A stretch of DNA of 64,000 nt from Leucobacter komagatae (GCF_000834055.1 NZ_JXSQ01000009.1:50372-114371), one strand, 5' to 3'; shown: positions 8,910 through 18,410, numbered from the stretch's first letter. Made by a program: numbers and translations. Notes: generated by a model not told the origin, from the letters alone.

Positions 8910-9086
8910 ATGCGCGACTACTGCAGGATCGAGGCGCAGTTGAGCGGAGAAGCCGAGGAACAGGCGAAGAGGACTGCGAAATTGAGTATCCGCGGCGAAC
9001 TACTCAGCCAGCGGATCTCCGCGCGCTTCCCCGGGAGTCACGAACTCCCCGAGATTTCGCCACCGAGTGTCTGCGGCTCGCGCTAG
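8910..9086 (+). CDS. Candidate small protein (58 aa), unknown
   Basis: An open frame from ATG 8910 to TAG 9084-9086 preceded by AGGAG 4 bases upstream. The product starts MRDYCRIEAQLSGEAEEQ and is charged, with no membrane segment and no recognised domain. About four fifths of its third codon positions are G or C by hand count, compatible with coding, although random frames here are also GC-rich. It fills the otherwise empty 8698-9095 interval between the divergent surface-protein gene and recG, and its stop codon is part of the recG -10 box. It could equally be non-coding. Confidence 0.35.
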   Translation: MRDYCRIEAQLSGEAEEQAKRTAKLSIRGELLSQRISARFPGSHELPEISPPSVCGSR

Positions 9087-9095
9087 CCTAAAGGT

Positions 9096-11300
9096 ATGAC
9101 TCGCGTGACACTCGATACCCCACTGAGTGGGATTATCGGTGGGAAGAGCGCGAAGCCGTTCGAGAAGGCCTTCGGCGTCAGCACAGCTGAGGAGCTCCTC
9201 TGGCACCTCCCACGCAGGTATTCGCGTCGCGGTGAACTTACGCCGCTCACCGGGTTGCCGGTTGGCGAACAGGTCACCGTTGTCGCGCAGGTGCTTGACG
9301 TGCAGGTGCGCCGGATGCAGCGCCGCCCAGGGCAGATTGTTGAGGCCCGGATCACCGACGGTGTCGGCACGCTTACTCTCACCTTCTTCAACCAGGGGTT
9401 TCGAGCGAAAGAGCTTCGTGCCGGGCGGCAGGGCATTTTTGCTGGCAAGGTGTCGGAGTATCGGGGGGCCTACCAGCTGCAGCACCCCGACTATGAGTTC
9501 TTCGACGCCGACGAAGAGGTGCCGGGCGGTGCCCAACTCGAAGAAGCCGCAGCGAAAGCGTGGGCGGAGACGCCCGTGCCGATCTACCCCGCGACCTCGC
9601 AGCTGCCGAGCTGGACGATTGCTCGCTCCGTCGAGATGGTGCTTGACGCGCTCGCAGAAGTTCCTGATCCGCTTCCCCCTGAGCTGCTTCGCTCAGAAGA
9701 CGTGTTGCCGCTCGGCGCGGCGTTGGAGAAGGCTCACCGGCCACGCAATGATGCCGACTGGCGCGCAGCGCAGCGCAGCCTGAAGTTCCGCGAGGCGTTT
9801 GACCTGCAGCTCGCGCTCCTGCACAGGAGAAGGCAGCAGTCAGCGGAGCCGAGTGCGCCGCGCGCTGCAGGGGTGCTGCTCGAACGGTTCGACGCGGCAC
9901 TGCCGTTTACGTTGACGGGGGACCAGCTCGCCGTTGGCGGCGTCATTAGCGACGAACTGGCGCTCCCGCACCCCATGCACCGTCTGCTTCAGGGCGAGGT
10001 CGGTTCAGGCAAGACGCTCGTTGCCCTGCGAGCGATGCTGCAGGTAGCGCAGTCCGGTGGCCAGAGCGCGCTGCTCGCGCCGACCGAGGTTCTCGCGTCG
10101 CAGCACTTCCGTTCGGTCATTGAGGCCCTTGGCTCTGATCTCGCTGCGGCATTGAACCCGGTGCTCATTACCGGCCGAATGCCCGCCCCCGAGCGGCGCC
10201 GTGCACTGCTGTCGCTCGCTTCGGGAAACGCCCTCATTGCGGTTGGTACTCACGCGCTGATGAGCGAAGGGGTGACGTTCTACGATCTCGGGCTGACCGT
10301 CATTGATGAGCAGCACCGGTTTGGCGTCGACCAGCGTGAGGCGTTGCGGCAGAAGGGCACTCAGCCGCACGTGCTCGCGATGACCGCGACGCCAATCCCG
10401 CGCACCGTTGCGCTCACCGCCTTCGGTGACCTTGAGACCCTCACCATCAGGGAGCTGCCTCCCGGGCGGCAGGGGATCGAGACGTTCGTTGTGCCGGAAA
10501 TCGAGATGCCACGGCGTGCAGCTCGAGTGTGGGAGCGCGCCGCGGAAGACGTCGTCGCAGGCCGGCAGGTGTATGTCGTGTGTCCGGCTATCTCCGGGGG
10601 CACATCGCCGAGCCTCGAAGAGGGCGTCGGAGAAGCGGCCGACCCGCTCCCAGCCGATGCCCCGGCTGCCGGGCCGCAGGCCGCGAAGCGACCGCTCGCG
10701 AACGTCACCGATTCGGTGGCGGAAATCCGCGCGATGCCGCAGTTCTCAGGAATGCGCGTCGAAGCGTTGAGCGGAGATCTACCCGGGCCAGAGAAGGACC
10801 GGATCATGAGCGAGTTCGCTTCTGGTGCGATCAATGTGCTCGTCGCGACGACGGTCATTGAGGTCGGGGTGAACGTGCCGAACGCGTCGATCATGATTGT
10901 GCGCGACGCAGACAGGTTCGGAGTCTCCCAGCTGCACCAGCTCCGCGGCAGGGTGGGGCGCGGTGCGCACAGCGGGTTGTGTCTCCTCATGAGCGTTGCG
11001 GAGCAGGGCACGACGGCGCGCGAGCGGATCGAGGCCGTCGCGGCAACGAGCGACGGTTTTGTGCTCGCAGAAATCGATCTCGAACTCCGCCGCGAGGGTG
11101 ACATTCTCGGGACGCTGCAGTCCGGGGGAAGGTCCACACTGAAGCTGCTTCGCGTCACCCACGACGGCGACCTGATTGCGCACGCCCGCGACCTCGCTGG
11201 CGCGCTGCTCGACGTCGATCCGCAGCTGCTTGGCCATCCCGGCCTCGCCGCGACGATCGAACGGGAAGAAACGCACCTCGAAAACCTCGCAAAGTCGTAA
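9096..11300 (+). CDS. recG: ATP-dependent DNA helicase RecG
   Basis: A 734-residue superfamily-2 helicase that remodels stalled forks and Holliday junctions. Visible are the N-terminal wedge/OB region (LLWHLPRRYSRRG; VEARITDGVGTLTLTFFNQGF), Walker A GEVGSGKTLVALRAM (near residue 305), the Walker B variant VIDEQHRFGVDQR (near 405), MTATPIPRT (near 430), and the C-terminal QLRGRVGRG and TSDGFVLAEIDLELRREGD blocks. A roughly 40-residue Pro/Ala-rich insertion (LEEGVGEAADPLPADAPAAG) between helicase motifs is common in actinobacterial RecG. TAGCCT (9084-9089) lies 6 bases before ATG 9096 and no ribosome site is needed, so it is probably leaderless. In many actinobacteria recG is followed by rsmD and coaD; here an exporter and a two-component system come first. 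Confidence 0.95.
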   Translation: MTRVTLDTPLSGIIGGKSAKPFEKAFGVSTAEELLWHLPRRYSRRGELTPLTGLPVGEQVTVVAQVLDVQVRRMQRRPGQIVEARITDGVGTLTLTFFNQGFRAKELRAGRQGIFAGKVSEYRGAYQLQHPDYEFFDADEEVPGGAQLEEAAAKAWAETPVPIYPATSQLPSWTIARSVEMVLDALAEVPDPLPPELLRSEDVLPLGAALEKAHRPRNDADWRAAQRSLKFREAFDLQLALLHRRRQQSAEPSAPRAAGVLLERFDAALPFTLTGDQLAVGGVISDELALPHPMHRLLQGEVGSGKTLVALRAMLQVAQSGGQSALLAPTEVLASQHFRSVIEALGSDLAAALNPVLITGRMPAPERRRALLSLASGNALIAVGTHALMSEGVTFYDLGLTVIDEQHRFGVDQREALRQKGTQPHVLAMTATPIPRTVALTAFGDLETLTIRELPPGRQGIETFVVPEIEMPRRAARVWERAAEDVVAGRQVYVVCPAISGGTSPSLEEGVGEAADPLPADAPAAGPQAAKRPLANVTDSVAEIRAMPQFSGMRVEALSGDLPGPEKDRIMSEFASGAINVLVATTVIEVGVNVPNASIMIVRDADRFGVSQLHQLRGRVGRGAHSGLCLLMSVAEQGTTARERIEAVAATSDGFVLAEIDLELRREGDILGTLQSGGRSTLKLLRVTHDGDLIAHARDLAGALLDVDPQLLGHPGLAATIEREETHLENLAKS

Positions 11301-11442
11301 GGCGCTACCTCGCAAGGCTGATGGGCAAGGCGCTGAGACGGTACCCAGGTACCACTGCATTAATACTCGAGTGGGATACGGTGCGAAGCAAGAGTTTCTA
11401 AGCTGAAGGCATACGCTCAACCTCTCTCGCAAAGGAGACACC

Positions 11443-12357
11443 ATGATCGAGGCTCGCGGACTCACGAAGCACTACGGGGCGAAGAAGGCTGTCGACAACG
11501 TCAGCTTCACCATCAAGCCAGGCACGGTGACCGGCTTCCTCGGCCCAAACGGTGCTGGCAAGTCCACCAGCATGCGGCTCATGGTTGGCCTCGACAAGCC
11601 AACCGCTGGCACGGTCACGGTGAACGGTCAGCGGTACTCGGGGCTTCGCGCACCGCTCGCCGAGATCGGAGTGCTGCTCGATGCGAAGGGTGTTCACCCC
11701 GGTCGCAGCGCCCGCAGTCACCTGCGTGCGCTGGCTGCGACACACGGCATCTCGGATGCACGAGTGAACGAGGTGATTGCGCTCACCGGGTTGGAGACCG
11801 TTGCAAACAAGCGCGTTGGCGGGTTCTCGCTCGGCATGGGGCAGCGATTGGGGATCGCGGCTGCACTCCTCGGCGACCCAAAGGTACTCATCCTGGATGA
11901 GCCAGTCAACGGGCTCGATCCCGACGGCGTGCTCTGGGTTCGCAACCTCCTCAGGCACCTCGCGAGCGAGGGCAGGACGGTGCTGCTCTCGAGCCACCTG
12001 ATGAGCGAGATGGCGCAGACCGCTGACCACGTGATTGTGCTTGGACGCGGCAGGGTCGTCGCCGACGCCCCCATCACCGATTTCATCCGGAACGGCGTTG
12101 AACGTGTTACCGTGCGCAGCCCACAGGCGGCACAGCTCGCCTCCCTCGTCATGACGGGGCGTGAGGGCATCGACCTGCAGCCCCTCAGCCAGGGCGAGGG
12201 CGCAGGGTTCTCAGCGACGGGCCTCACCGCAGCCGAAATCGGTGAGATCGCTGCGACCCACAAGATTGTGCTGCACGAACTCACGCCGGTCATTGGCAGC
12301 CTGGAAGACGCCTACATTCAGCTCACCCGCGATGAGCTCGAGTACGCCGCGGGCTGA
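11443..12357 (+). CDS. ABC transporter ATP-binding protein (drug/peptide exporter type)
   Basis: A 304-residue nucleotide-binding subunit. It has Walker A GPNGAGKSTS (near residue 35), the signature FSLGMGQRLGIAAALLGDP (near 128), Walker B VLILDEPVNGLDPDG (near 148) and the switch histidine in VLLSSHLMSEM. The C-terminal third has no recognised fold beyond the usual exporter tail. AAAGGAGA lies 7 bases before ATG 11443. The permease starts 57 bases downstream, and a histidine kinase and response regulator follow on the same strand, the common arrangement in which a two-component system controls an efflux or envelope-stress transporter. Substrate unknown. Confidence 0.9.
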   Translation: MIEARGLTKHYGAKKAVDNVSFTIKPGTVTGFLGPNGAGKSTSMRLMVGLDKPTAGTVTVNGQRYSGLRAPLAEIGVLLDAKGVHPGRSARSHLRALAATHGISDARVNEVIALTGLETVANKRVGGFSLGMGQRLGIAAALLGDPKVLILDEPVNGLDPDGVLWVRNLLRHLASEGRTVLLSSHLMSEMAQTADHVIVLGRGRVVADAPITDFIRNGVERVTVRSPQAAQLASLVMTGREGIDLQPLSQGEGAGFSATGLTAAEIGEIAATHKIVLHELTPVIGSLEDAYIQLTRDELEYAAG

Positions 12358-12413
12358 GCCACGCACCCGGCAACTGACACTTCCGAAGACACTTCTGACG
12401 GACTGGAAACACC

Positions 12414-13283
12414 ATGACTTCTGCACCATACACACCCCCGGTCGCGCGTGAGACTTTCGCTGGCTCGGGCGTCGCACCCAAGCTCACGTTCGGCGGCGTG
12501 CTCAAATCTGAGCGCATCAAGCTCAGTTCACTCCGCTCGATCCGGGTGACGCTCCTCGTGACGCTGCTCGCCAGCGCGGGCCTTAGCCTGCTCAGCGCTT
12601 GGGCGATGAAGAGCAGCTTCTCGTATGAGAACATCGACCCTGCGACGTTGCCGGCCGACGCGCTGCAAAACTACCTCCTCACGGTGTCGACATTCGCGTC
12701 CCCGTTCCTCGCGCTGATCTTCGGCGTCCTCGGGGTATTCGTGATGTCGAGCGAGTACTCGAGCGGCATGATTCTCTCGAGCCTCTCCGCCGTCCCTCGG
12801 CGCACGCCGATGTTCTTCGGCAAAGCCATCGTGCTCGCCGCCATCGCCGCCATCACCGCGCTGCTGCTCGTCGTCATCGGAGTGGGGATCGCCATCGCGT
12901 TCCTGCCGGACGCGGCCTCCGAGGTGTTCTCTGCAACCGTGCTTACCGGCGCAATCGGCGCGATCGTGTACCTCGTGTGCGTCGCCTTGCTCGGCTTCGG
13001 GCTCGCGGCTATTCTCCGATCCACCGCGGGCGGTATCTCGCTCATCGCCGGACTCATCTTCGTGCTCCCCATTGGCCTGCAGGTGCTCTCAATGACCGGC
13101 TGGGAGTGGGTGCCGACGGTGAGCAGGTACCTCCCGATGTCGCTCGGCTCTACGCTCGGAATGGGTGATATTGCGGCCAGTGTCGACCCGACTTACTGGG
13201 TTGCGATGCTCGCGATCGCCATCTGGGCTGCCGTTCCGGCCGCCCTCGGGCTGCTCGTGCTGAAGACGCGGGACGCGAAATAG
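12414..13283 (+). CDS. ABC transporter permease (ABC-2-like)
   Basis: A 289-residue integral membrane partner of the preceding ATPase. After a short cytosolic start (about 35 residues) there are roughly six hydrophobic segments: VTLLVTLLASAGLSLLSAW near 45, FASPFLALIFGVLGVFVM near 95, IVLAAIAAITALLLVVIGVG near 135, then GAIGAIVYLVCVALLGFGLAA, LIAGLIFVLPIGLQ and the C-terminal LAIAIWAAVPAALGLLVL. Between segments two and three is SSEYSSGMILSSLSAVPRR, a cytosolic loop seen in ABC-2 type exporters of the DUF3533/ABC2_membrane group. No substrate can be assigned; context (a two-component system next door) suggests antimicrobial-peptide or envelope stress. Confidence 0.85.
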   Translation: MTSAPYTPPVARETFAGSGVAPKLTFGGVLKSERIKLSSLRSIRVTLLVTLLASAGLSLLSAWAMKSSFSYENIDPATLPADALQNYLLTVSTFASPFLALIFGVLGVFVMSSEYSSGMILSSLSAVPRRTPMFFGKAIVLAAIAAITALLLVVIGVGIAIAFLPDAASEVFSATVLTGAIGAIVYLVCVALLGFGLAAILRSTAGGISLIAGLIFVLPIGLQVLSMTGWEWVPTVSRYLPMSLGSTLGMGDIAASVDPTYWVAMLAIAIWAAVPAALGLLVLKTRDAK

Positions 13284-13328
13284 CGCTTCACTACAGGTGT
13301 CGCACGAGCCGCCACTAGGCTTAAGAGC

Positions 13329-14654
13329 GTGACGGGGGGAACGCCGATGACTGAGGCCGCGAGAGCCGCTTCTGAGGCGATCCTCCCGAACCCGCCCGGT
13401 GCGATCAGGCGCTGGGTCGCCGCGCATCCGCGAGCGATCGACATGGCGATCCTCGTTTGCTACCTGTTGGGGGCGATCCCGCTATCGCTGCTTGACCTGT
13501 TCACGCTGCACTTCGACAGGGCCGACGCCACCGTGCTCGGGTCGGCCGCATACGCGCTCACTGTTTCGCTTCGCCTCGCGGCAGGCACGATCGCCCTGAT
13601 CCTCCGCAGAAGGGCGCCGCTTCTCGGCCTCATAATCGTCACCGCTGCGCTGATAGGCGACGGCGGGCCAGTGGTCATTGCGAACTTCGTCGCAAGCTGG
13701 TTCCTGCTCTACGCGATTCCCGTGTACCGCGACGTTCGCACCGGGTGGATCGGCTACGCGATTGCCGTCGGCGGCAGCGTGATCAACTCCTACGTCCCGG
13801 CGGTAAACCCAAGCTTCCCCCAGACGAATCAGGGGGACAGCCCGTTCGGGTTCATTGTCCTTGATGCCATTTGGGCGCTTGCGGTACTCCTCATCGGTAT
13901 CAACCTCGGCAACAGGCGTCGATATATCCAGGCCGTCATTGACCGTGCGCACCAACTCGCGCGCGAGCGTGACCAACTCGCCCAGCTCGCCGTCGCGGAG
14001 GAGCGCTCTCGCATCGCCCGCGAAATTCACGACATCGTTGCGCACTCTGTCTCCGTGATGATCGCGCTCTCGGAGGGCGGTGCGCGCGCCGTCAACACCG
14101 CGCCGGAGGAGGCCGTCAACGCGATGCAGCGCAGCGCCGAGACCGGCCGGACCGCTCTCACAGAGATGCGCAGACTGCTCGGGGCGCTGCAGATGAGTGA
14201 CGCGGCAGACATGGCCCCGCAGCCCGGACTCACCGACCTGCCAGCACTGGTGTCAGGGTTCCAAGAGGCTGGCCTGAACGTGACACTCGAGGACGAGGGC
14301 ATCGTCCTCGCTGACAGGCTCCAGGGGTTGGCCATTTTCCGCGCTGTCCAGGAGGGCCTCACGAACGTGCTGCGCTATGCCGGCGTCGGGGCCACAGCGC
14401 ACGTTTCTCTCCGGCGGACCGAATCGGGCATCGAGGTCACCGTGCGCGACTTTGGTCGACCAGCGAACACGATCGGCCCGACCACGGGTCTCGGCTCGGG
14501 GAGGGGCCTCGCTGGTCTTGCTGAACGCGTCCGCGTGTTTGGCGGCAGCATCGAATCTGGTCCCGTACCCGACGGCGTCGGCTGGCGACTGCGGGCGTTC
14601 TTCCCGACTGGCGCAGCGTCCGCTGTCGCCACGCCACACAGCGAGAAAGGGTGA
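13329..14654 (+). CDS. Sensor histidine kinase (HisKA_3 / NarL-partner type)
   Basis: A 441-residue kinase. About 30 N-terminal residues lead into several hydrophobic segments (about 35-200) forming a membrane-embedded sensor. The dimerisation/phosphoacceptor helix reads ERSRIAREIHDIVAHSVSVM, with the phosphorylated His in REIHD near residue 235. The ATPase domain ends in GSGRGLAGLAERVRVFGG (near 400). TAGGCT (13316-13321) sits 7 bases before GTG 13329, favouring a leaderless transcript from that codon. ATG 13347 with GGGGGA upstream is the alternative and would shorten the protein by six residues. The stop overlaps the response-regulator start, indicating translational coupling. Confidence 0.9.
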   Translation: MTGGTPMTEAARAASEAILPNPPGAIRRWVAAHPRAIDMAILVCYLLGAIPLSLLDLFTLHFDRADATVLGSAAYALTVSLRLAAGTIALILRRRAPLLGLIIVTAALIGDGGPVVIANFVASWFLLYAIPVYRDVRTGWIGYAIAVGGSVINSYVPAVNPSFPQTNQGDSPFGFIVLDAIWALAVLLIGINLGNRRRYIQAVIDRAHQLARERDQLAQLAVAEERSRIAREIHDIVAHSVSVMIALSEGGARAVNTAPEEAVNAMQRSAETGRTALTEMRRLLGALQMSDAADMAPQPGLTDLPALVSGFQEAGLNVTLEDEGIVLADRLQGLAIFRAVQEGLTNVLRYAGVGATAHVSLRRTESGIEVTVRDFGRPANTIGPTTGLGSGRGLAGLAERVRVFGGSIESGPVPDGVGWRLRAFFPTGAASAVATPHSEKG

Positions 14655-15367
14655 TCGTGAGCGATCCACACCACATCAGAATCATGCTCGTCGACGACCA
14701 GGAGCTGATCCGCACCGGCTTCAGGCTCGTGCTGCTGTCGGAACCCGACATGAAAGTGGTGGCTGAGGCAGGTGACGGCGGTGCAGCGCTCGCTGAGCTC
14801 GCGCGGCTCGCCGGCGACGGTGCCGGCTGCGACGTGGTGCTCATGGATGTGCGCATGCCGGGAGTCAACGGTATCGAAGCGACGAAGCGGATCGTTGCGG
14901 AGTTCCCAGCGACGCGCGTCCTTGTGCTCACGACCTTCGACCTTGACGAGTACGCAATTGGGGCCATTCAGGCCGGCGCGAGCGGATTCCTCCTGAAGGA
15001 CGCTCGCCCGACCGAGCTCGTTGACGCGATCCGCAGGGTCGCGGGCGGCGACGCAGCGATGGCCCCAGCGGTGACCGCGCGCATGATCGAGCGCATGCGC
15101 GAGAGCGGGCCGGGAGGCCAGCCCGCGATGTTCGCGGCGCAGGCAAGCGGCGCGGAGGCGGCAATCGCGCCCGAGCTCAGCGAGCTCACCGAGCGCGAGC
15201 TTGACGTCATGCGACTCATCGCGGACGGGAAGAACAACAGCGAGATCGGGGCCGAACTGTTTCTTTCAGAATCGACGGTGAAGACGCACGTTGGGCGAGT
15301 CCTCTCAAAACTCCAGCTGCGCGACCGTGTGCACGCCGTAATCTTTGCAAAGCAGCACGGACTTTAG
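14651..15367 (+). CDS. NarL/FixJ-family response regulator
   Basis: A 238-residue cytosolic transcription factor, partner of the preceding kinase. The receiver domain shows [14 protein letters not shown] (acidic pocket), the phosphoacceptor Asp in [16 protein letters not shown] (near residue 60), the conserved Thr in [13 protein letters not shown] and the Lys in [11 protein letters not shown]. The LuxR-type DNA-binding domain is [20 protein letters not shown] followed by [21 protein letters not shown] 14651 overlaps the kinase stop by 4 bases and lies behind GAGAAAGG; GTG 14657 is a possible alternative. The likely target is the ABC exporter immediately upstream, possibly with autoregulation. 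Confidence 0.93.
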   Translation: MIVSDPHHIRIMLVDDQELIRTGFRLVLLSEPDMKVVAEAGDGGAALAELARLAGDGAGCDVVLMDVRMPGVNGIEATKRIVAEFPATRVLVLTTFDLDEYAIGAIQAGASGFLLKDARPTELVDAIRRVAGGDAAMAPAVTARMIERMRESGPGGQPAMFAAQASGAEAAIAPELSELTERELDVMRLIADGKNNSEIGAELFLSESTVKTHVGRVLSKLQLRDRVHAVIFAKQHGL

Positions 15368-15401
15368 GGGTTCTCGCACTCCGACCGCGTACTGTAGAGG
15401 T

Positions 15402-15896
15402 ATGAGCAAAATCGCAGTGGTTCCCGGGTCCTTCGACCCGATCACCCTCGGGCACCTTGACGTAATACGCCGCGCCGCCGCGGTCTTCGATGAGGTCCAC
15501 GTACTAGTCGTCCACAACCCAGGAAAATCGGCCATGCTGCCGATCTCAGAGAGAATGTCGCTGATTCAGCAGGCGCTCGATGAGGATCCGGAGACCCCCG
15601 ACAACGTGATTGTCGCGTCATGGTCGGTCGGCCTGCTTGTTGACTACTGCACCGAGGTCGGTGCGTCGGTGCTGGTGAAGGGAATTCGGTCGCAGCTGGA
15701 TGTCGCATACGAGACACCCATGGTGCTCATGAACCGGAGCCTCGCGAACGTCGAAACGATCTTCATGCTCCCAGAGCCCTCCCACGCACACGTGTCGAGC
15801 ACGCTCGTGCGCCAGGTGTCGTCGCTTGGCGGCGATGTGAGCCCCTATGTTCCGCCGTCCGTTGCACGCTTCCTCGCGACGACGAGGCCAGCATAA
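15402..15896 (+). CDS. coaD: Pantetheine-phosphate adenylyltransferase
   Basis: A 164-residue enzyme of coenzyme A synthesis that joins AMP to 4'-phosphopantetheine, giving dephospho-CoA. Diagnostic motifs are [15 protein letters not shown] (T/HxGH nucleotidyltransferase site, residues 8-22), [14 protein letters not shown] (about 90) and [10 protein letters not shown] (about 130). The open frame extends upstream to 15345, but ATG 15402 matches the family start and lies 6 bases after TACTGT (15390-15395), so the mRNA may be leaderless. The stop overlaps the ATG of the DUF177 gene by one base, starting the coaD-yceD-rpmF-rnc-mutM cluster. Confidence 0.96.
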   Translation: MSKIAVVPGSFDPITLGHLDVIRRAAAVFDEVHVLVVHNPGKSAMLPISERMSLIQQALDEDPETPDNVIVASWSVGLLVDYCTEVGASVLVKGIRSQLDVAYETPMVLMNRSLANVETIFMLPEPSHAHVSSTLVRQVSSLGGDVSPYVPPSVARFLATTRPA

Positions 15897-16441
15897 TGGC
15901 GCGGCTGTTCCAGGAGAGCGTCCGCGACATCATGAACCGCCCGGGGGAGATGCGCGAGCGCGAGCTCGACATCGTGCTGCCTGAGCGCTTTGGTGAGGCT
16001 CTGGCGTCGATTCCGGCAGGCGAAAACCTTGCGCTTGACGTCAGGCTCGAGTCGGTCCACGAGGGCATTCTCGTGTCTGCTACCGCCCATACGACGATGC
16101 ACGCAGAGTGCGGTCGTTGCCTCGAAGATTTCACCGCGCCGTTCGAAGTCGAGTTTCAGGAACTTTTCGCGTATACTCCTACGGAGGCCGACGAGTATGG
16201 GGTTCACGGTGATCACGTGGATCTTGAACCCCCGCTCCGAGACGCGGTAGTGCTTGCACTGCCGTTCCAGCCTGTGTGTCGTCCGGACTGTCCGGGTCTC
16301 GATCCCGAGTCCGGCGAGCCCCGCGATGCCGAGGCTGTGATGGCGACTAATGTGGATACAGATCCGCGTTGGGCGGCACTGGCTGAATTCAAGGCTGTAG
16401 AATCATCTGGTTCGGGTGTGCCCGAATCTGAGAGTAACTAG
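15896..16441 (+). CDS. DUF177 / YceD-family protein
   Basis: A 181-residue protein of the YceD family, whose genes almost always precede rpmF and are linked to large-subunit rRNA or ribosomal-protein accumulation in other bacteria. The family features [20 protein letters not shown] (near residue 75) and [13 protein letters not shown] (near 128) are present, with four cysteines that could bind a metal. The C-terminal [12 protein letters not shown] is also typical. It starts on the last base of the coaD stop and ends 13 bases before rpmF, consistent with co-transcription. The exact role is unknown. Confidence 0.88.
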   Translation: MARLFQESVRDIMNRPGEMRERELDIVLPERFGEALASIPAGENLALDVRLESVHEGILVSATAHTTMHAECGRCLEDFTAPFEVEFQELFAYTPTEADEYGVHGDHVDLEPPLRDAVVLALPFQPVCRPDCPGLDPESGEPRDAEAVMATNVDTDPRWAALAEFKAVESSGSGVPESESN

Positions 16442-16454
16442 GAAAGAGAGCATC

Positions 16455-16658
16455 ATGGCTGTTCCCAAGCGCAAGATGTCGCGTTCGAACACCCGCCACC
16501 GCCGTTCGGCGTGGAAGGCTTCGGTACCGACCCTCGTAAAGACTGTCGAGAACGGCAAGACCGTGTACAGCCTCCCGCACCGCGCCCGCGTGGTCGAGGA
16601 TTCGCAGGGCACGCCCCTGTTCCTCGAATACAAGGGTCGCCGCGTAGCTGACGCGTAA
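16455..16658 (+). CDS. rpmF: 50S ribosomal protein L32
   Basis: A 67-residue basic ribosomal protein with the standard L32 start [18 protein letters not shown] and the SLPHRARV segment. It is the actinobacterial form in which the C-terminal zinc-binding cysteines are absent: no cysteine occurs in the protein. That usually marks the zinc-independent (C-minus) type. ATG 16455 is preferred over the upstream in-frame ATG 16416 because it follows GGAAAGAG and gives the conserved N-terminus. It sits between the DUF177 gene and rnc, the usual order. Confidence 0.96.
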   Translation: MAVPKRKMSRSNTRHRRSAWKASVPTLVKTVENGKTVYSLPHRARVVEDSQGTPLFLEYKGRRVADA

Positions 16659-16667
16659 GACTTACCC

Positions 16668-17459
16668 GTGACGGGGAATGAATCTTCACTCCCGCGACAC
16701 GAACACGAAGAGCCGTCGGGCGTGCCTCAGGGCGCGCCTGGCGGCTTTCTTCACGCGTTCGACGTTGCGGTGGAGCCGGAGCTGCTCGAGCTCGCACTGA
16801 CTCACCGGTCGTGGGCGTACGAACACGATGCAGCCCCGCACAACGAGCGCCTGGAGTTTCTTGGCGACTCGATCCTTGGCCAAGCGGTCACGGTCAAGCT
16901 GTACAGCGACTTTCCTGAGCTGAACGAGGGCGAGCTCGCGAAGCGCCGCGCCGCACTCGTATCTACGGTGGCGCTCGCCGAGGTCGCACGCGGCCTCAGC
17001 CTTGGGGCAGAACTCAGGCTGGGCAAGGGCGAGGAGCAGACCGGCGGTCGCGACAAGGACTCGATCCTTGCCGACACGGTCGAGGCCGTGATCGGCGCGG
17101 TGTTCCTCTCGACGGACTCGGTGACCGCTGCGCGCTTCGTGCTGCAGCTCGTCGAACCCCTGCTCGACGATCCCGACCGGTTCTCAGAGGTGCTCGACCC
17201 GAAGACGGCACTGCAGAAGGAAGCGGCGGCGCGAGGACTGCCGCACCCGACCTACGAGACAGTGGGCACCGGGCCCGACCACGCCCGCGTGTTCGCTTCC
17301 ACGGTGCAGCTCGAGAGCATCATCGGGCGAGGGGAAGGCACCAGCAAGAAGGTCGCAGAACTCGCCGCCGCCCGTGACGCTGCCGCGCAGCTGCGCGCTG
17401 TCCGCGCGGGGCGCACAGGGCGCACCTCCCGGATCGGCACGAAGACCCGCGGGCGCTAG
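16668..17459 (+). CDS. rnc: Ribonuclease III
   Basis: A 263-residue double-strand-specific endoribonuclease that processes rRNA precursors and structured mRNAs. The catalytic signature is NERLEFLGDSILG (near residue 58), with the second acidic cluster DKDSILADTVEAVIGAVFL (near 128). The double-stranded-RNA-binding domain starts at DPKTALQKEAAARG (near 180) and continues to KKVAELAAARDAAAQL. The start is GTG 16668, 9 bases after rpmF; mutM follows 3 bases after the stop. The N-terminal 25 residues are longer than in E. coli Rnc and show no conservation I can recognise. Confidence 0.95.
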   Translation: MTGNESSLPRHEHEEPSGVPQGAPGGFLHAFDVAVEPELLELALTHRSWAYEHDAAPHNERLEFLGDSILGQAVTVKLYSDFPELNEGELAKRRAALVSTVALAEVARGLSLGAELRLGKGEEQTGGRDKDSILADTVEAVIGAVFLSTDSVTAARFVLQLVEPLLDDPDRFSEVLDPKTALQKEAAARGLPHPTYETVGTGPDHARVFASTVQLESIIGRGEGTSKKVAELAAARDAAAQLRAVRAGRTGRTSRIGTKTRGR

Positions 17460-17462
17460 GCC

Positions 17463-18410
17463 GTGCCCGAGCTTCCCGAAGTCGAGGTGGTGCGTGCTGG
17501 GCTCGCTCCAGCTGTCACCGGCGCGCGGGTGCTCGGCGTCGAAGTGATGGACGCCCGCGCACTGAAGCGGCACACGCCGCTCGGCGAGGTCCCAGGCTCC
17601 CGGCCAGGCGAGGGCGGCCACGGCCGCACCCTGTCGCTTGAAGCCGGGCGCAGCCGCGCAGCGGACTTCGAACGGCGGATGACGGGCAGCGTACTCGCCG
17701 CCCCGCTCAGGCGGGGAAAGTTTCTCTGGATCCCGGTCGCGGGCGGGAGCGAGCCCACCAGCGCGCTGCTTGCCCACCTCGGGATGAGCGGCCAGCTGCT
17801 GCTCCGCGCGACCGACGCGGCGGATGACAGGCACGTGCGGATCCGCACCTGGATCGAACACCCCGAGCACGGCGAGCTGCGCCTCGACTTTGCCGATCAG
17901 CGGCTCTTCGGCTCGCTCGCGATTGACGCGCTCGTTGCTGCGGCCCCCGGCACGATCCCGGCGCAGGCCGCGCACATCGCGCGCGACCCGCTCGACGAAC
18001 ACTTCGATGACGAGGCGTTCGTCGCTGCTCTGCGCTCCCGCTCCGTCGGCGCGAAAAAGCTGCTCCTCGACCAGCGGCTCGTGAGCGGCGTCGGCAACAT
18101 CTACGCCGACGAGACGCTCTGGCGCGCCCGCGTGCACCCGGACACGCCTGGCACCTCGCTCTCGCAGCGAGGCGCCGTCACCCTGCTGCACCACATGCGC
18201 GAGGTCTTCGCGCAGGCGCTCGCCGAGGGCGGCACAAGCTTCGACGAGCAGTACGTGAACGTGAACGGGCAGGCCGGGTACTTCGCGCACTCGCTGAACG
18301 CCTACGGCCGCGGGGGAGAGGCGTGCCCCAGGTGCGGCACGCTCATCAAGCGGGTGCCGTTTGGTGGGCGTTCGAGCCACTTCTGCCCGAAGTGCCAGCG
18401 GAAGCGCTGA
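17463..18410 (+). CDS. mutM: Formamidopyrimidine-DNA glycosylase
   Basis: A 315-residue base-excision repair enzyme that removes 8-oxoguanine and ring-opened purines and nicks the abasic site. The N-terminal catalytic Pro is in (M)PELPEVEVVRAGL, and the helix-two-turn-helix segment is LLLDQRLVSGVGNIYADE (near residue 200). The C-terminal zinc finger is CPRCG ... SHFCPKCQRKR. GTG 17463 gives the invariant PELPEVE start. Length is slightly above the usual 270-290 because of a GSRPGEGGHGRTLSLEAGRS insertion near residue 45. It ends the packed coaD-to-mutM cluster; smc, often next in actinobacteria, is about 31 kb further on. Confidence 0.95.
   Translation: MPELPEVEVVRAGLAPAVTGARVLGVEVMDARALKRHTPLGEVPGSRPGEGGHGRTLSLEAGRSRAADFERRMTGSVLAAPLRRGKFLWIPVAGGSEPTSALLAHLGMSGQLLLRATDAADDRHVRIRTWIEHPEHGELRLDFADQRLFGSLAIDALVAAAPGTIPAQAAHIARDPLDEHFDDEAFVAALRSRSVGAKKLLLDQRLVSGVGNIYADETLWRARVHPDTPGTSLSQRGAVTLLHHMREVFAQALAEGGTSFDEQYVNVNGQAGYFAHSLNAYGRGGEACPRCGTLIKRVPFGGRSSHFCPKCQRKR

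Noticed and set aside
8698..9095. tRNA or other structural RNA upstream of recG
   Set aside because: No cloverleaf-like set of stems or CCA end was found on either strand.
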